From the NCBI GenBank assembly GCA_964017185.1, contig OZ024878.1:14207351-14271350 (forward strand): a stretch of DNA of 64,000 bases. The letters run 5' to 3'. The notes beneath the pieces were generated by a model that ran no database searches, was not told the DNA's origin, and was given only the letters and a program-made list of their open reading frames with translations. Shown piece after piece: positions 24,340 through 35,900 of this stretch. This DNA is from Rugalucina vietnamica. Taxonomy: Eukaryota; Mollusca; Bivalvia; Lucinida; Lucinidae. How positions within the stretch are numbered: position 1 is the first letter of the stretch; each line of letters starts with the position of its first letter. Position numbers and translations under genes: made by a program.

Positions 24340-25180
24340 AATTGCGCTCGAGTGTCCGTCCGTCCGTCTGTCTGTCCGTCCGTCAGCGCTTCGTTTCCGG
24401 GCTCTATCTTGAGCATTTATTGACCAATTTTCTTCAAACTTTGTATAGGAGTTCATATTAAGAAGGAGTGGTTTGTGATTGAAGATGAGTAAATTTCGTC
24501 AAATATGTGCAGAGTTATGGCCCTTGATTTACGTTAAAATTGCGTTTCCGGGCTCTATCTTGAGCATTTATTGACCAATTTTATTCAAACTTTGTATAGG
24601 AGTCAATATTAGGAAGGAGTGGTTTGGGATTGAAGATGAGCAATTATTGATCAATTTTCTTCAGACATAGTATAGGAATTCATATTAGGAAGGAGTGGTT
24701 TGGGATTGAATATGGGTAAATTTCGTCAAATAAGTACAGAGTTATAGCCCTTGTTTTACGTTAAAATTTCATTTCTAGGCTCTTTGAGCATTTATTGACC
24801 AATTTTCTTCAAAGTTTGTGTAGGAGTTCACATCAGGAAAAAGTGGTTGGGGATTGAAGCTAGATAAATTTCGTCAAAATAACTACAGAGTTATGGCCCT
24901 TGATTTACGTTAAAATGTCATTTTGATTATTTATCTTGATTTTTATTGACAATTTTTCTTATCAAATTTTGTATAGGAGTTCATATCAGGAAGGAGTGGT
25001 TTGGGATTGAAGATGGGTAATTGTTTTCAAATAAATACAGAGTAAATGCCCTTGATTTATGTAGCAATTTCTTTTCCATGCTCTATCTTGAGCATCTTTA
25101 GACCAGTTTGCTTCATCCTTTGTATATGAATTCATATCTGGAAGGTATGGTTTGGTATTGTAGATTAATGTCATCAAGAT
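24340..25180 (+). repeat. ~150-bp tandem repeat, bivalve type
   Basis: After a GTCCGTCCGTCTGTCTGTCC leader, the phrase TTGACCAATTTTCTTCAAAC recurs at 24418, 24570, 24646 (half-spacing), 24795, 24947 and 25097. Each is followed by TAGGAGTTCATATTAGGAAG, GTGGTTTGGGATTGAAGATG and GTTATGGCCCTTGATTTACG. I recognise this as a dispersed repeat common in bivalve introns and intergenic DNA. It is non-coding. Confidence 0.8.
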
Positions 25181-25246
25181 ATTCTGTGTATTTGTACTAA
25201 ATTAAATTTGCGTGGCGGGTATCATGCATGCCTGCAGCGCTTTTAT

Positions 25247-25248
25247 TT

Positions 25249-25283
<35 letters not shown>

Positions 25284-25505
25284 TTTTTTGTATTTTTTTT
25301 TTTCAATTCAGTTTAACGTCCCTTTCAAGATTATTTCAACTCATATTATAAGACGGATCAATCGAGAGGTGGGGCAAAACTGACCCATAAACTAATTTCA
25401 ACCTAATTATAGGAAATGATCCTTCTGAGAAACGATATAAGAACTCCACAAAATGCACCTGAAGAATCAGGTATGTAGATTTCCTTAATCATTTTTCTTT
25501 TTCTT

Positions 25506-25584
<79 letters not shown>

Positions 25585-25588
25585 TTTT
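25247..25588 (+). repeat. (ATTT)n microsatellites
   Basis: Perfect ATTT runs lie at about 25247-25285 and 25506-25588. Between them is a SINE fragment (about 25300-25380). Confidence 0.95.
25300..25380 (-). mobile_element. SINE 3'-half fragment
   Basis: TTCAGTTTAACGTCCCTTTC, AAGATTATTTCAACTCATAT and GGATCAATCGAGAGGTG match the tail half of the SINE at 50681-50920. The tRNA-like head is missing. Confidence 0.6.
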
Positions 25589-25611
25589 TCGCTTTTTACT
25601 GGATATGTCTA

Positions 25612-25824
25612 AAGTGCCGGTCCCACTGCGCTTACGATCGCTTAAGATCGCAATACGATTCTCTAAATAATAATTTGGGGATCGTTTCTTTGACCCCAAT
25701 ATGCAAATTAAGTAAGCATAAACACGCTGGAAAACATTTTACATAGTTTGTCTGCGCAGTCTTATCGCAAAACTAATGATTGCGCAATCGTACGATTGCT
25801 TACGATTCAGTGGGACTGGCACTT
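25612..25824. mobile_element. Short foldback with CTTACGATCG words, TA-flanked
   Basis: The left terminus AAGTGCCGGTCCCACTGCGC is mirrored at the right (CAGTGGGACTGGCACTT), with TA at 25610-25611 and 25825-25826. Subterminal sequence consists of TTACGATCGCTTAAGATCGC-like words. At ~213 bp it is MITE-sized. Confidence 0.7.
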
Positions 25825-26249
25825 TAGACTCACCTTTTTGACGAACATTGAGTTCGTCAGAAGCACGCTGTGCGTACGTTTGGAAAACGTCAGACGTGCG
25901 TTGTACATACGCTCCTTATAAGTCACGAACGTTATGCTAACGCTGGGCGTACGCTGTTATAAGTCATGGTACGCCAGGGATACGTTATAAATAAGCCACT
26001 CATACGTTAGACATACGTTTGCGCTAAGCATACGCTTTGCATAAGTTCAGAGAGAGCCTATTCCGGATTTTTAACATAAAATGAACAGCGTATAACAACG
26101 TACAACAGCGTACTGGATATTTTTTCATACGCTGCTCATACGTTGGCTAATACGTCAAAGTGGTCTGAACGGGCCTTTAAGTTAATGTAGCTCAGTGACC
26201 ATCATTAAGGGAATAGATGCTTATCCGGCGTATCGCTTCATCAGAATAG

Positions 26250-26460
26250 CATGTCCGTGACATGTATACCCCCTTGAACCAAACGTTTGTAGCAAAGCTA
26301 GGGTTTGAAGGGGTATACAATTGTTTTGATCCAAAACATAGATTTTGTGGGTACTCGTTAGCAATGCCTCGCCGAGATGGTTGTAACGTGAACACAAAAT
26401 CCATGTTTCGAGCAAAAATATGGAAAATATCAAACTTTTTCCTCTGAAAATTTTCAATTT
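26250..26460. mobile_element. Hairpin MITE, 'AAAACATAGATT..GTGGGTAC' family, diverged copy
   Basis: GATCCAAAACATAGATTTTG, GGGTACTCGTTAGCAATGCC then CTCGCCGAGATGG mirror into TTGTAACGTGAACACAAAAT and CATGTTTCGAGCAAAAATA. The upstream part carries TATACCCCCTTGAACC and GAAGGGGTATAC. Better copies lie at 57296-57420, 61930-62095, 63258-63440 and 63728-63815. Confidence 0.65.
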
Positions 26461-27646
26461 GTCGCGGCAGTTCAAATTGCTGAATATTGCATGGTCGAGG
26501 TTTCGTAATGCATTCTTATTGCTTTCTCACAACGTATTCATGGTTGTGTTTTGCTACTGGTTGCACCAGTCCCTGTTGATTGCTTACTTTTAACTTTAAA
26601 CAAACCCAGAACTCAAACAACAACAAACGTAAGAATCATGTTTTAAGCCTAGGTTACATTTGCCCCGATCATCGTACGATGTTTCGGTCTGCGATTTTCC
26701 CTACGATTTTTAGACATCGTAGATGATCGTGGGCTACGACGTATGTGTTTAAAATTCATACGGGCATCGTACGATTTCTTTATCTTCCTTTTGTCGACGT
26801 TCTGATACAAAAACGCAAGGCCGCATCGTACGGTTGCCGTAGGTCTCCGCAGATTTTAAGTGGATATCGTACGGATCTCGTGCGATGTCCGTACGGAGTC
26901 CCTACACGTTCTGATACAAACGCAAGGAGGCCGTACGGTAGTCGTAGGGTCTCCGCAGACCTTAAGTGGAAATCGTATAGCTTGCCATGATCGTACGATG
27001 CCAATTTTTGCATTTTCGTGCAGTCTCCGTAGGGTGACCTTACGTTGTCACCACGATTATACGACTTCCTACGAACTCCGTAGCCTCTACGATTTTGTAA
27101 TAGTCTGCACTATTACAGATTTTTAAAATCGTAAGACCGTAGCCCGTAGATACGTCGTAGGGCATAATACAGGCGCCATACGGAGACCCTGCGATGATCG
27201 AGCGGTTACCGCACGATTTTTGTACGATAATTTGTGGACAAAAATCGTACAGTTATCGTAGGGAGGCCGCAACGGGTTCCATAGTATGTTACATTTGCCC
27301 AGATCGTTGTACGATTTTTCGGTCTGCGATTTTCCCTACGTTTTTTTTTCAACATCGAAGGTGATCATGGGCTACGACGTAGGTGTTTACAATTCATATG
27401 GGCACCGTACGATTTCTTGTTCTGGCTTTCTTCGATGTTTTGAGTCAGAACCTCTTGGAGATCTTAGGGAAATGGTAGGGTCTCAACACACTTAAAGTGG
27501 AAATCGTACGAAGCCCGTGCGATGCCCGTGAGGAGTCCTTACGATTTCTGACTCAGCCCTTGCGATCTCCCTACGATAGTCGTACGATGTTAGGTGTCCG
27601 TCCGTCTTTCGTGTACTACCAAACGTGTACAACCTCACAGTGCATC

Positions 27647-27840
27647 ATGGCTAGGGCAAGCGGTTCACACAAGAAACATCACAGAATTATACAGATGACG
27701 GGGAAGCAAACCGCACTGAGCAACAGGATTGTGCAGTTCTTCGAAGACAGGCCGTACTTCTATGATATTTCAAACGAACAATAGAACAACAAAGAATTGA
27801 AAGACTCAGAACTGCAGCAGTTTGCCGACACTATCGGCAG
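27647..27840 (+). pseudogene. MADF-domain protein relic
   Basis: A frame from ATG 27647 reads a short basic N-terminus (SHKKHH), then RIVQFFEDRPYFYDISNEQ, an in-frame stop at about 27782, then NNKELKDSELQQFADTIG. This is the N-terminal half of a MADF domain (pattern: L-I-x-V-x-x-RP-x-LYD-x-x-N-x-x-Y-K-N-K). The expected Tyr codon is replaced by the stop, and the second half is not found. Harbinger-type transposons commonly carry such a DNA-binding accessory protein. The position inside the foldback supports that origin; a host MADF gene fragment is the alternative. Confidence 0.6.
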
Positions 27841-27853
27841 GAAACGTAATAGC

Positions 27854-28993
27854 TCTGTCACACATTCACGTATCAGCGGCGTATCGCTCGCGTATCTATG
27901 AAAATGTCAATACGCCGAGGTCTGAGCCGTATTTTGCTCGTGCGACGTATGTACCACGTATGTGTGACGTTCCTGCTACGTTCCCGTGGCGTATACGTGA
28001 CGTATCTGAACTCGTATGGAATTTCACTTTCGTATGTACGGCGTATCAAGGCGTATGTGCTAGGTATGTGTGACGTATGTATGGCTTATGAAGTGTACGC
28101 GTGACGAATATACGACGTATGTACTACGTTCCATTCTTATCTGCGGCGTATCTGCTTTGCACCAATTGCTTTTTAATACCTATGAGAACAAACGATTGTG
28201 TTCACTTTGTTCATGCAGTTCGCATATTATAGCTATCAATTATCAGGGGTCGAAGATGCCACCGGAGAAATCTAGAGCAACACCGAAGGAAAAAAACAAA
28301 CAAATGTGGTGGTGGTGGGGGAGGGGGGCATCTCCTAGTTCCCCATCCTGGTCGTAAGAGGACATTAACAAAGATAGAGGCTACACCAAGCATAGCCCTG
28401 AAAGAACCCTGCATGGCACTCAGAACCGTGAGAAACAACTGATCCATGGCTTCGGAAAAACGAAAACATGCATATAGAAGCATTAAGATTCTCTTAAAAA
28501 GCCACAAAATGTTCCCAATACGTCGCACATACTCCACAGCAGCGAAACGTGCGTAGCACATACGTAGCACATACGCCATTGATACGCGAGATACGCCACA
28601 CGTACGTCGCTGATAGAAACAAAAAGAGAGTCGATGATACGCCACACATACGTCACACATACGTTGCAGATACGAAAGGTACGCTGTACATACGTCACGG
28701 TTACGTGACATCTTAACCGCGACGTACGTGTGGCGTATGAGGAGTATGAGCTACGTATCTACGGCGTACCTGCCATGTTGCTTTCTATGTACCACGTATG
28801 TGTGACGTATGTACGGCGTATCCGACCTGCCACGTACGTGCCACGAATTTTTAAGTGCACACAAGAAAACGTAGCACCTCGGCGTATGAGGAGTTTGAGC
28901 TACGTATTCTCACGTATGTACGTACGCGTGACATACCTTTCGTATCTCGATAAGCCGTAGATACGTGAGTCGATACGCGATAGTGTGACAGCG
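27854..28993. mobile_element. Nested foldback with CGTATGTGACGTATG words
   Basis: The left terminus CTCTGTCACACATTCACGTA mirrors the right terminus ATACGCGATAGTGTGACAGC. Arms 27860-28150 and 28520-28975 consist of degenerate GTACGGCGTAT, CGTATGTGTGACGTATG and ATACGCC words. The central ~370 bp is unassigned and includes a G-rich GTGGTGGTGGGGGAG stretch. The insertion lies just after the MADF relic. Long frames on either strand here are consequences of the repeated words. Confidence 0.7.
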
Positions 28994-29949
28994 GTTTAAG
29001 TATAGGGAAAGTGTTCTCTTTAAACATCGAAAGAAAAACTTAATTATTATCGTATTCTGTTGTAGGTTCGCTTATAAGCTATTGAAAATAGCTACATGCA
29101 CGAGTACTCTCACTGGGCATGAGTATTCACAACTTTCGGAAAAAAGCTACAGCGACTTCGGTTTACAAGAAACAAATATCCTCCCTGTGGCGAATAATTA
29201 TGTTCAGCGGCTGTTTGGTTCAGATTTTAGAATCATGCGCATTTTCATGGGATGTGGCATGTAGCTGGTTGTTAGGCAGTCTACCGTACTGAGCTGACGG
29301 GTCCCATTTGGCTTCACCAAGAAAGGTATCATGTTCGCCAAATCTCGTCGGGCCATCGGACATGATCGATAAAAACCACCCTGGGCCGACTTATATTTCT
29401 GAACGCAAGACACTGTGAACGACGTCATTTTTGGTCGAAATTTGTTCGAAACGTAAGGTCATGAAACTGATCGTTTCGGTTCATTAATGTCCATTCGGTT
29501 TTATTTTGACTGGTTGTCATTGTCGCAAAATATTCGTGATCTATCCATATGATGACCGCACGATACCCGTACGATTGTAATAACCTTGCGATATAGCCGT
29601 ACGTATGTCGCACGATCACCCTGAAGGTCTACAATTATCTTACGATTTTAGTCCCCAACTTATCATAAAAACCGTGCGGTGACCGCTCGATCACCGCATG
29701 GTTTCCGTAAGGCGCCCGTACGATACTACCTACGACGTGTCTACGGGCTACGGTCTTACATTTTTTAAAAAATTATAAAATTGCAGACTACTACAAAATC
29801 GTACTGGAGGCTACGGAGATCGTAGAAAGCCGTAGGAAGCCGTAGAATCGTAGGAACATCGTAGGGTCACCCTGTGGAGACCGCACGAAAATGCAAAAAA
29901 TGACATCGCACGATCATCGCAAGCTAATCGTAGGCCAAATATAACCTAG

Positions 29950-30240
29950 TCTCTACTCATAGCATTTATCAATTACAAGCAATTACTGTAAAAAAATCTC
30001 TAACAGTTTTCCCACTAATGTTTTGGTAACACTAGCACTTACGGATAGTTTCGGATGAAATTTTTAAACCTTTTTGAGCTAAGCTAAAATAATTTGACTG
30101 GGGTTAGATAAGGGTACTTAAGGATGAACATATTATATCCTTAAGTACCCTTGTCTTGCATAAATTCGTCACAAAATCTTAGCTATGCCACAAAAATATC
30201 CACAAAAATATCAGAATTTCACCCAAACTATTCTTAAGAA
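29950..30240. other. Loop spacer with a short perfect hairpin
   Basis: Unassigned AT-rich sequence. At 30110-30152 a 16-bp stem (AAGGGTACTTAAGGAT) is mirrored after an 11-bp loop. No other feature was noticed. Confidence 0.5.
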
Positions 30241-30257
30241 ATAGTGTGACATACGCC

Positions 30258-30650
30258 CCTGTCTCACTGGAATGCGAGAACTGGAGACAAAATGTTGCGG
30301 CGACAGGTTCGCGACACTCGCGCGACAGTCTTGCGAAATATTTTGGCATAAAATTTTTTACCATGTTTAAAACTTTCGCGACCAGTTCTCGACTAGTTAA
30401 GCTAGTATCTCACTGGCATGCGAATTTAATCTAGTATTCTGCTGGCATGCGAATGTCCCTCGACTGTTTTGCGAATTTAATCGGACTTTCGCACGACAAT
30501 CGTGCGAGTGTCGCACGAGTGTCGTGAGAATTTTCAAGTGTCGCGAACAGGTCGCGAAGGTTTTGAACATGTTTAAAAATTTAATGCAATTTTTTTTTGC
30601 CAAAATGTTTCGCAAGACTGTCGCGTGCGCGACTGTCTTGAAACAGTCGT
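30258..30650. mobile_element. Foldback with TCGCGACAGGTTCGCGA words
   Basis: GTTGCGGCGACAGGTTCGCG through CTTGCGAAATATTTTGGCAT and ATGTTTAAAACTTTCGCGAC (30290-30385) is mirrored at 30545-30640. The middle is dense in degenerate TTCGCACGACAATCG and TGTCGCACGAG words plus TATCTCACTGGCATGCGAAT repeats. It abuts the inner end of the right 52-bp array. Ends are approximate. Confidence 0.6.
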
Positions 30651-30654
30651 ACGA

Positions 30655-32785
30655 CGTTTGAATGTCAAAATACGAAATTCGGTCCCAGATCGAATGTCAT
30701 AATAGGATTTTGAATGTCAAAATACGAAATTCGGTCCCAGTTCGAATGTCAAAATAGGATTTTGAATGTCAAAATACGAAATTCGGTCCCAGTTCGAATG
30801 TCAAAATAGGATTTTGAATGTCAAAAGTTCAAATGTCAAAATAGGATTTTGAAAGTCAAAATACGAAATTCGGTCCCAGTTCGAATGTCAAAATAGGATT
30901 TTGAATGTCAAAATACGAAATTCGGTCCCAGTTCGAATGTCAAAATAGGATTTTGAATGTCAAAATAAGAAATTCGGACCCAGTTCGAATGTCAAAATAG
31001 GATTTTGAATGTCAAAATAAGAAATTCGGTCCCAGTTCGAATGTCAAAATAGGATTTTGAATGTCAAAATAAGAAATTCGGTCCCAGTTCGAATGTCAAA
31101 ATAGGATTTTGAATGTCAAAATACGAAATTCGGTCCCAGTTCGAATGTCAAAATAGGATTTTGAATGTCAAAATAAGAAATTCGGTCCAAGTTCGAATGT
31201 CAAAATAGGATTTTGAATGTCAAAATACGAAATTCTGTCCAAGTTCGAATGTCAAAATAGGATTTTGAATGTCAAAATAAGAAATTCGGTCCCATTTCGA
31301 ATGTCAAAATAGGATTTTGAATGTCAAAATAAGAAATTCGGTCCAAGTTCAAATGTCAAAATAGGATTTTGAATGTCAAAATAAGAAATTCGGTCCAAGT
31401 TCGAATGTCAAAATAGGATTTTGAATGTCAAAATAAGAAATTCGGTCCCAGTTCGAATGTCAAAATAGGATTTTGAATGTCAAAATAAGAAATTCGGTCC
31501 AAGTTCGAATGTCAAAATAGGATTTTGAATGTCAAAATAAGAAATTCGGCCCCAGTTCGAATGTCAAAATAGGATTTTGAATGTCAAAATACGAAATTTG
31601 GTCCAAGTTCGAATGTCAAAATAGGATTTTGAATGTCAAAATACGAAATTCGGTCCCAGTTCGAATGTCAAAATAGGATTTTGAATGTCAAAATACGAAA
31701 TTCGGTCCCAGTTCGAATGTCAAAATAGGATTTTGAATGTCAAAATAGGATTTTGAATGTCAAAATAAGAAATTCGGTCCCAGTTCGAATGTCAAAATAG
31801 GATTTTGAATGTCAAAATAAGAAATTCGGTCCCAGTTCGAATGTCAAAATAGGATTTTGAATGTCAAAATACGAAATTCGGTCCCAGTTCGAATGTCAAA
31901 ATAGGATTTTGAATGTCAAAATACGAAATTCGGTCCCAGTTCGAAAGTCAAAATAGGATTTTGAATGTCAAAATACGAAATTCGGTCCAAGTTCGAATGT
32001 CAAAATAAGTTTTTGAATGTCAAAATACGAAATTCGGTCCCAGTTCGAATGTCAAAATAGGATTTTGAATGTCAAAATACGAAATTCGGTCCCAGTTCGA
32101 ATGTCAAAATGGGATTTTGAATGTCAAAATACGAAATTCGGTCCGAATTCGAATGTCAAAATGGGATTTTGAATGTCAAAATAAGAAATTCGGTCCCATT
32201 TCGAATGTCAAAATAGGATTTTGAATGTCAAAATACGAAATTCCGTCCCAGTTCGAATGTCAAAATAGGATTTTGAATGTCAAAATACGAAATTCCGTCC
32301 CAGTTCGAATGTCAAAATAGGATTTTGAATGTCAAAATAAGAAATTCGATCCCAGTTCGAATGTCAAAATAGGATTTTGAATGTCAAAATAAGAAATTCG
32401 GTCCCAGTTCGAATGTCAAAATAGGATTTTGAATGTCAAAATAAGAAATTCGGTCCCAGCTCGAATGTCAAAATAGGATTTTGAATGTCAAAATACGAAA
32501 TTCGGTCCCAGCTCGAATGTCAAAATAGGATTTTGAATGTCAAAATACGAAATTCGGTCCCAGTTCGAATGTCAAAATAGGATTTTGAATGTCAAAATAC
32601 GAAATTCGGTCCCAGTTCGAATGTCAAAATGGGATTTTGAATGTCAAAATAAGAAATTCGGTCCCAGTTCGAATGTCAAAATAGGATTTTGAATGTCAAA
32701 ATACGAAATTCCATCCCAGTTCGAATGTCAAAATGGGATTTAGAATGTCAAAATACGAAATTCGGTCCCAGTTCGAATGTCGAAA
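30655..32785 (-). repeat. 52-bp satellite array, right arm (~40 copies)
   Basis: Reverse complement of the left array: TTCGGTCCCAGTTCGAATGT, CAAAATAGGATTTTGAATGT, CAAAATACGAAA. Variants such as GAAATTCGGTCCAAG and TAAGAAATTC occur in both arms but in different orders. The heavily diverged units seen at 22980-23525 are absent. Confidence 0.95.
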
Positions 32786-32905
32786 AACGAAAAACGAATA
32801 ACGAAAAACGAATAACGAAAAACGAAAAACAAACTAACTTCACCTGATCTTGAATGTCGAATAACGAAAAACGAAAAACAAACTAACTTCACTCTGCTGA
32901 TTTTT
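32785..32905 (-). repeat. Junction block between the two satellites, right copy
   Basis: CGAAAAACGAAAAACGAATA words and two CAAACTAACTTCAC segments, ending at TCTGCTGATTTTTTTCCAAC. It mirrors 20686-20800 without a visible difference. Confidence 0.9.
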
Positions 32906-35900
32906 TTCCAACATAGAAAAAACTTTGATTTTAACCCAAAAAAACTAAGTCCGAATAGTCAACTGACAACTAGTTGTCGGTTGACTATTCGAAAAACTAA
33001 GTTCGATTTTTTTCCAACATAGAAAAAACTTTGATTTTGACCCCAAAAAAAACTAAGTCCGAATAGTCAGCTGACAACTAGTTGTCGGTTGACTATTCGA
33101 AAAACTAAGTTCGATTTTTTTCCAACATAGAAAAAACTTTGATTTTGACACAAAAAAACTAAGTCCGAATAGTCAACTGACAACTAGTTGTCGGTTGACT
33201 ATTCGAAAAACTAAGTTCGATTTTTTTCCAACATAGAAAAAACTTTGATTTTGACCCAAAAAAACTAAGTCCGAATAGTCAACTGACAACTAGTTGTCGG
33301 TTGACTATTCCAAAAACTAAGTTCGATTTTTTTCCAACATAGAAAAAACTTTGATTTTGACACAAAAAAACTAAGTCCGAATAGTCAACTGACAACTAGT
33401 TGTCGGTTGAATATTCCAAAAACTAAGTTCGATTTTTTTCCAACATAGAAAAAACTTTGATTTTGACCCCAAAAAAACTAAGTCCGAATAGGCAACTGAC
33501 AACTAGTTGTCGGTTGACTAGTATTCGAAAAACTAAGTTCGATTTTTTTCCAACATAGAAAAAACTTTGATTTTGACCCAAAAAAACTAAGTCCGAATAG
33601 TCAACCGACAACTAGTTGTCGGTTGACTATTCGAAAAACTAAGTTCGATTTTTTTCCAACATAGAAAAAACTTTGATTTTGACCCAAAAAAACTAAGTCC
33701 GAATAGTCAACTGACAACTAGTTGTCGGTTGACTATTCGAAAAACTAAGTTCGATTTTTTTCCAACATAGAAAAAACTTTGATTTTGACCCAAAAAAACT
33801 AAGTCCGAATAGTCAACTGACAACTAGTTGTCGGTTGACTATTCGAAAAACTAAGTTCGATTTTTTTCCAACATAGAAAAAACTTTGATTTTGACCCAAA
33901 AAAACTAAGTCCGAATAGTCAACCGACAACTAGTTGTCGGTTGACTATTCGAAAAACTAAGTTCGATTTTTTTCCAACATAGAAAAAACTTTGATTTTAA
34001 CCCAAAAAAACTAAGTCCGAATAGTCAACTGACAACTAGTTGTCGGTTGACTATTCGAAAAACTAAGTTCGATTTTTTTCCAACATAGAAAAAACTTTGA
34101 TTTTGACCCAAAAAAACTAAGTCCGAATAGTCAACCGACAACTAGTTGTCGGTTGACTATTCGAAAAACTAAGTTCGATTTTTTTCCAACATAGAAAAAA
34201 CTTTGATTTTGACCCAAAAAAACTAAGTCCGAATAGTCAACTGACAACTAGTTGTCGGTTGACTATTCGAAAAACTAAGTTCGATTTTTTTCCAACATAG
34301 AAAAAACTTTGATTTTGACCCAAAAAAACTAAGTCCGAATAGTCAACTGACAACTAGTTGTCGGTTGACTATTCGAAAAACTAAGTTCGATTTTTTTCCA
34401 ACATAGAAAAAACTTTGATTTTGACCAAAAAAACTAAGTCTGAATAGTCAACTGACAACTAGTTGTCGGTTGACTATTCCAAAAACTAAGTTCGATTTTT
34501 TTCCAACATAGAAAAAACTTTGATTTTGACAAAAAAAAAACTAAGTCTGAATAGTCAACTGACAACTAGTTGTCGGTTGACTATTCGAAAAACTTAGTTC
34601 GATTTTTTTCCAACATAGAAAAAACTTTGATTTTGACCCAAAAAAACTAAGTCCGAATAGTCAACTGACAACTAGTTGTCGGTTGACTATTCGAAAAACT
34701 AAGTTCGATTTTTTTCCAACATAGAAAAAACTTTGATTTTGACCCAAAAAAACTAAGTCCGAATAGTCAACCGACAACTAGTTGTCGGTTGACTATTCGA
34801 AAAACTAAGTTCGATTTTTTTCCAACATAGAAAAAACTTTGATTTTGACCCAAAAAAACTAAGTCCGAATAGTCAACCGACAACTAGTTGTCGGTTGACT
34901 ATTCGAAAAACTAAGTTCGATTTTTTTCCAACATAGAAAAAACTTTGATTTTGACCCAAAAAAACTAAGTCCGAATAGTCAACTGACAACTAGTTGTCGG
35001 TTGACTATTCGAAAAACTAAGTTCGATTTTTTTCCAACATAGAAAAAACTTTGATTTTGACCCAAAAAAACTAAGTCCGAATAGTCAACTGACAACTAGT
35101 TGTCGGTTGACTATTCGAAAAACTAAGTTCGATTTTTTTCCAACATAGAAAAAACTTTGATTTTGACCCAAAAAAACTAAGTCCGAATAGTCAACCGACA
35201 ACTAGTTGTCGGTTGACTATTCGAAAAACTAAGTTCGATTTTTTTCCAACATAGAAAAAACTTTGATTTTAACCCAAAAAAACTAAGTCCGAATAGTCAA
35301 CTGACAACTAGTTGTCGGTTGACTATTCGAAAAACTAAGTTCGATTTTTTTCCAACATAGAAAAAACTTTGATTTTGACCCAAAAAAACTAAGTCCGAAT
35401 AGTCAACCGACAACTAGTTGTCGGTTGACTATTCGAAAAACTAAGTTCGATTTTTTTCCAACATAGAAAAAACTTTGATTTTGACCCAAAAAAACTAAGT
35501 CCGAATAGTCAACTGACAACTAGTTGTCGGTTGACTATTCGAAAAACTAAGTTCGATTTTTTTCCAACATAGAAAAAACTTTGATTTTGACCCAAAAAAA
35601 CTAAGTCCGAATAGTCAACTGACAACTAGTTGTCGGTTGACTATTCGAAAAACTAAGTTCGATTTTTTTCCAACATAGAAAAAACTTTGATTTTGACCAA
35701 AAAAACTAAGTCTGAATAGTCAACTGACAACTAGTTGTCGGTTGACTATTCCAAAAACTAAGTTCGATTTTTTTCCAACATAGAAAAAACTTTGATTTTG
35801 ACAAAAAAAAAACTAAGTCTGAATAGTCAACTGACAACTAGTTGTCGGTTGACTATTCGAAAAACTTAGTTCGATTTTTTTCCAACATAGAAAAAACTTT

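Larger units (their letters stand above)
23598..26176. mobile_element. Foldback element with CGTATG/ACGTATGC words, TTAA-flanked
   Basis: The left terminus (GGGGTGCTCACACCACAGCG) and the mirrored right terminus (AGTGGTCTGAACGGGCC) are bounded by TTAA at 23594-23597 and 26177-26180. The arms at 23615-24030 and 25845-26160 are dense in degenerate CGTATGACGACG / AACGTATGCAGCG words. The interior holds the ~150-bp tandem repeat, ATTT microsatellites, a SINE fragment and a smaller foldback. TTAA target sites are used by piggyBac- and Kolobok-type elements; assignment is not possible from the termini. Confidence 0.65.
26652..29946. mobile_element. Foldback with CGTACGAT/CCGTAGG words and a MADF relic
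   Basis: The termini GGTTACATTTGCCCCGATCA and, mirrored, TAGGCCAAATATAACC are bounded by TA (26650-26651 and 29947-29948). Arms at 26660-27600 and 29540-29940 are packed with degenerate ATCGTACGAT, TCGTAGG and TCCGTAG words. Between them lie a MADF-like coding relic (27647-27840), a nested CGTATG foldback (27854-28993) and about 500 bp (29030-29540) with no recognised domain. MADF/Myb-type accessory proteins are known from PIF/Harbinger elements, which hints at that superfamily. A TA duplication is not decisive (Harbinger usually gives a 3-bp TWA). Confidence 0.65.

Noticed and set aside
28211..28711. 166-codon minus-strand frame
   Set aside because: It runs through the CGTATGTG word arms and a G-rich spacer. 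The peptide is low-complexity (repeated VRRI/CDVCVTY patterns) with no domain.
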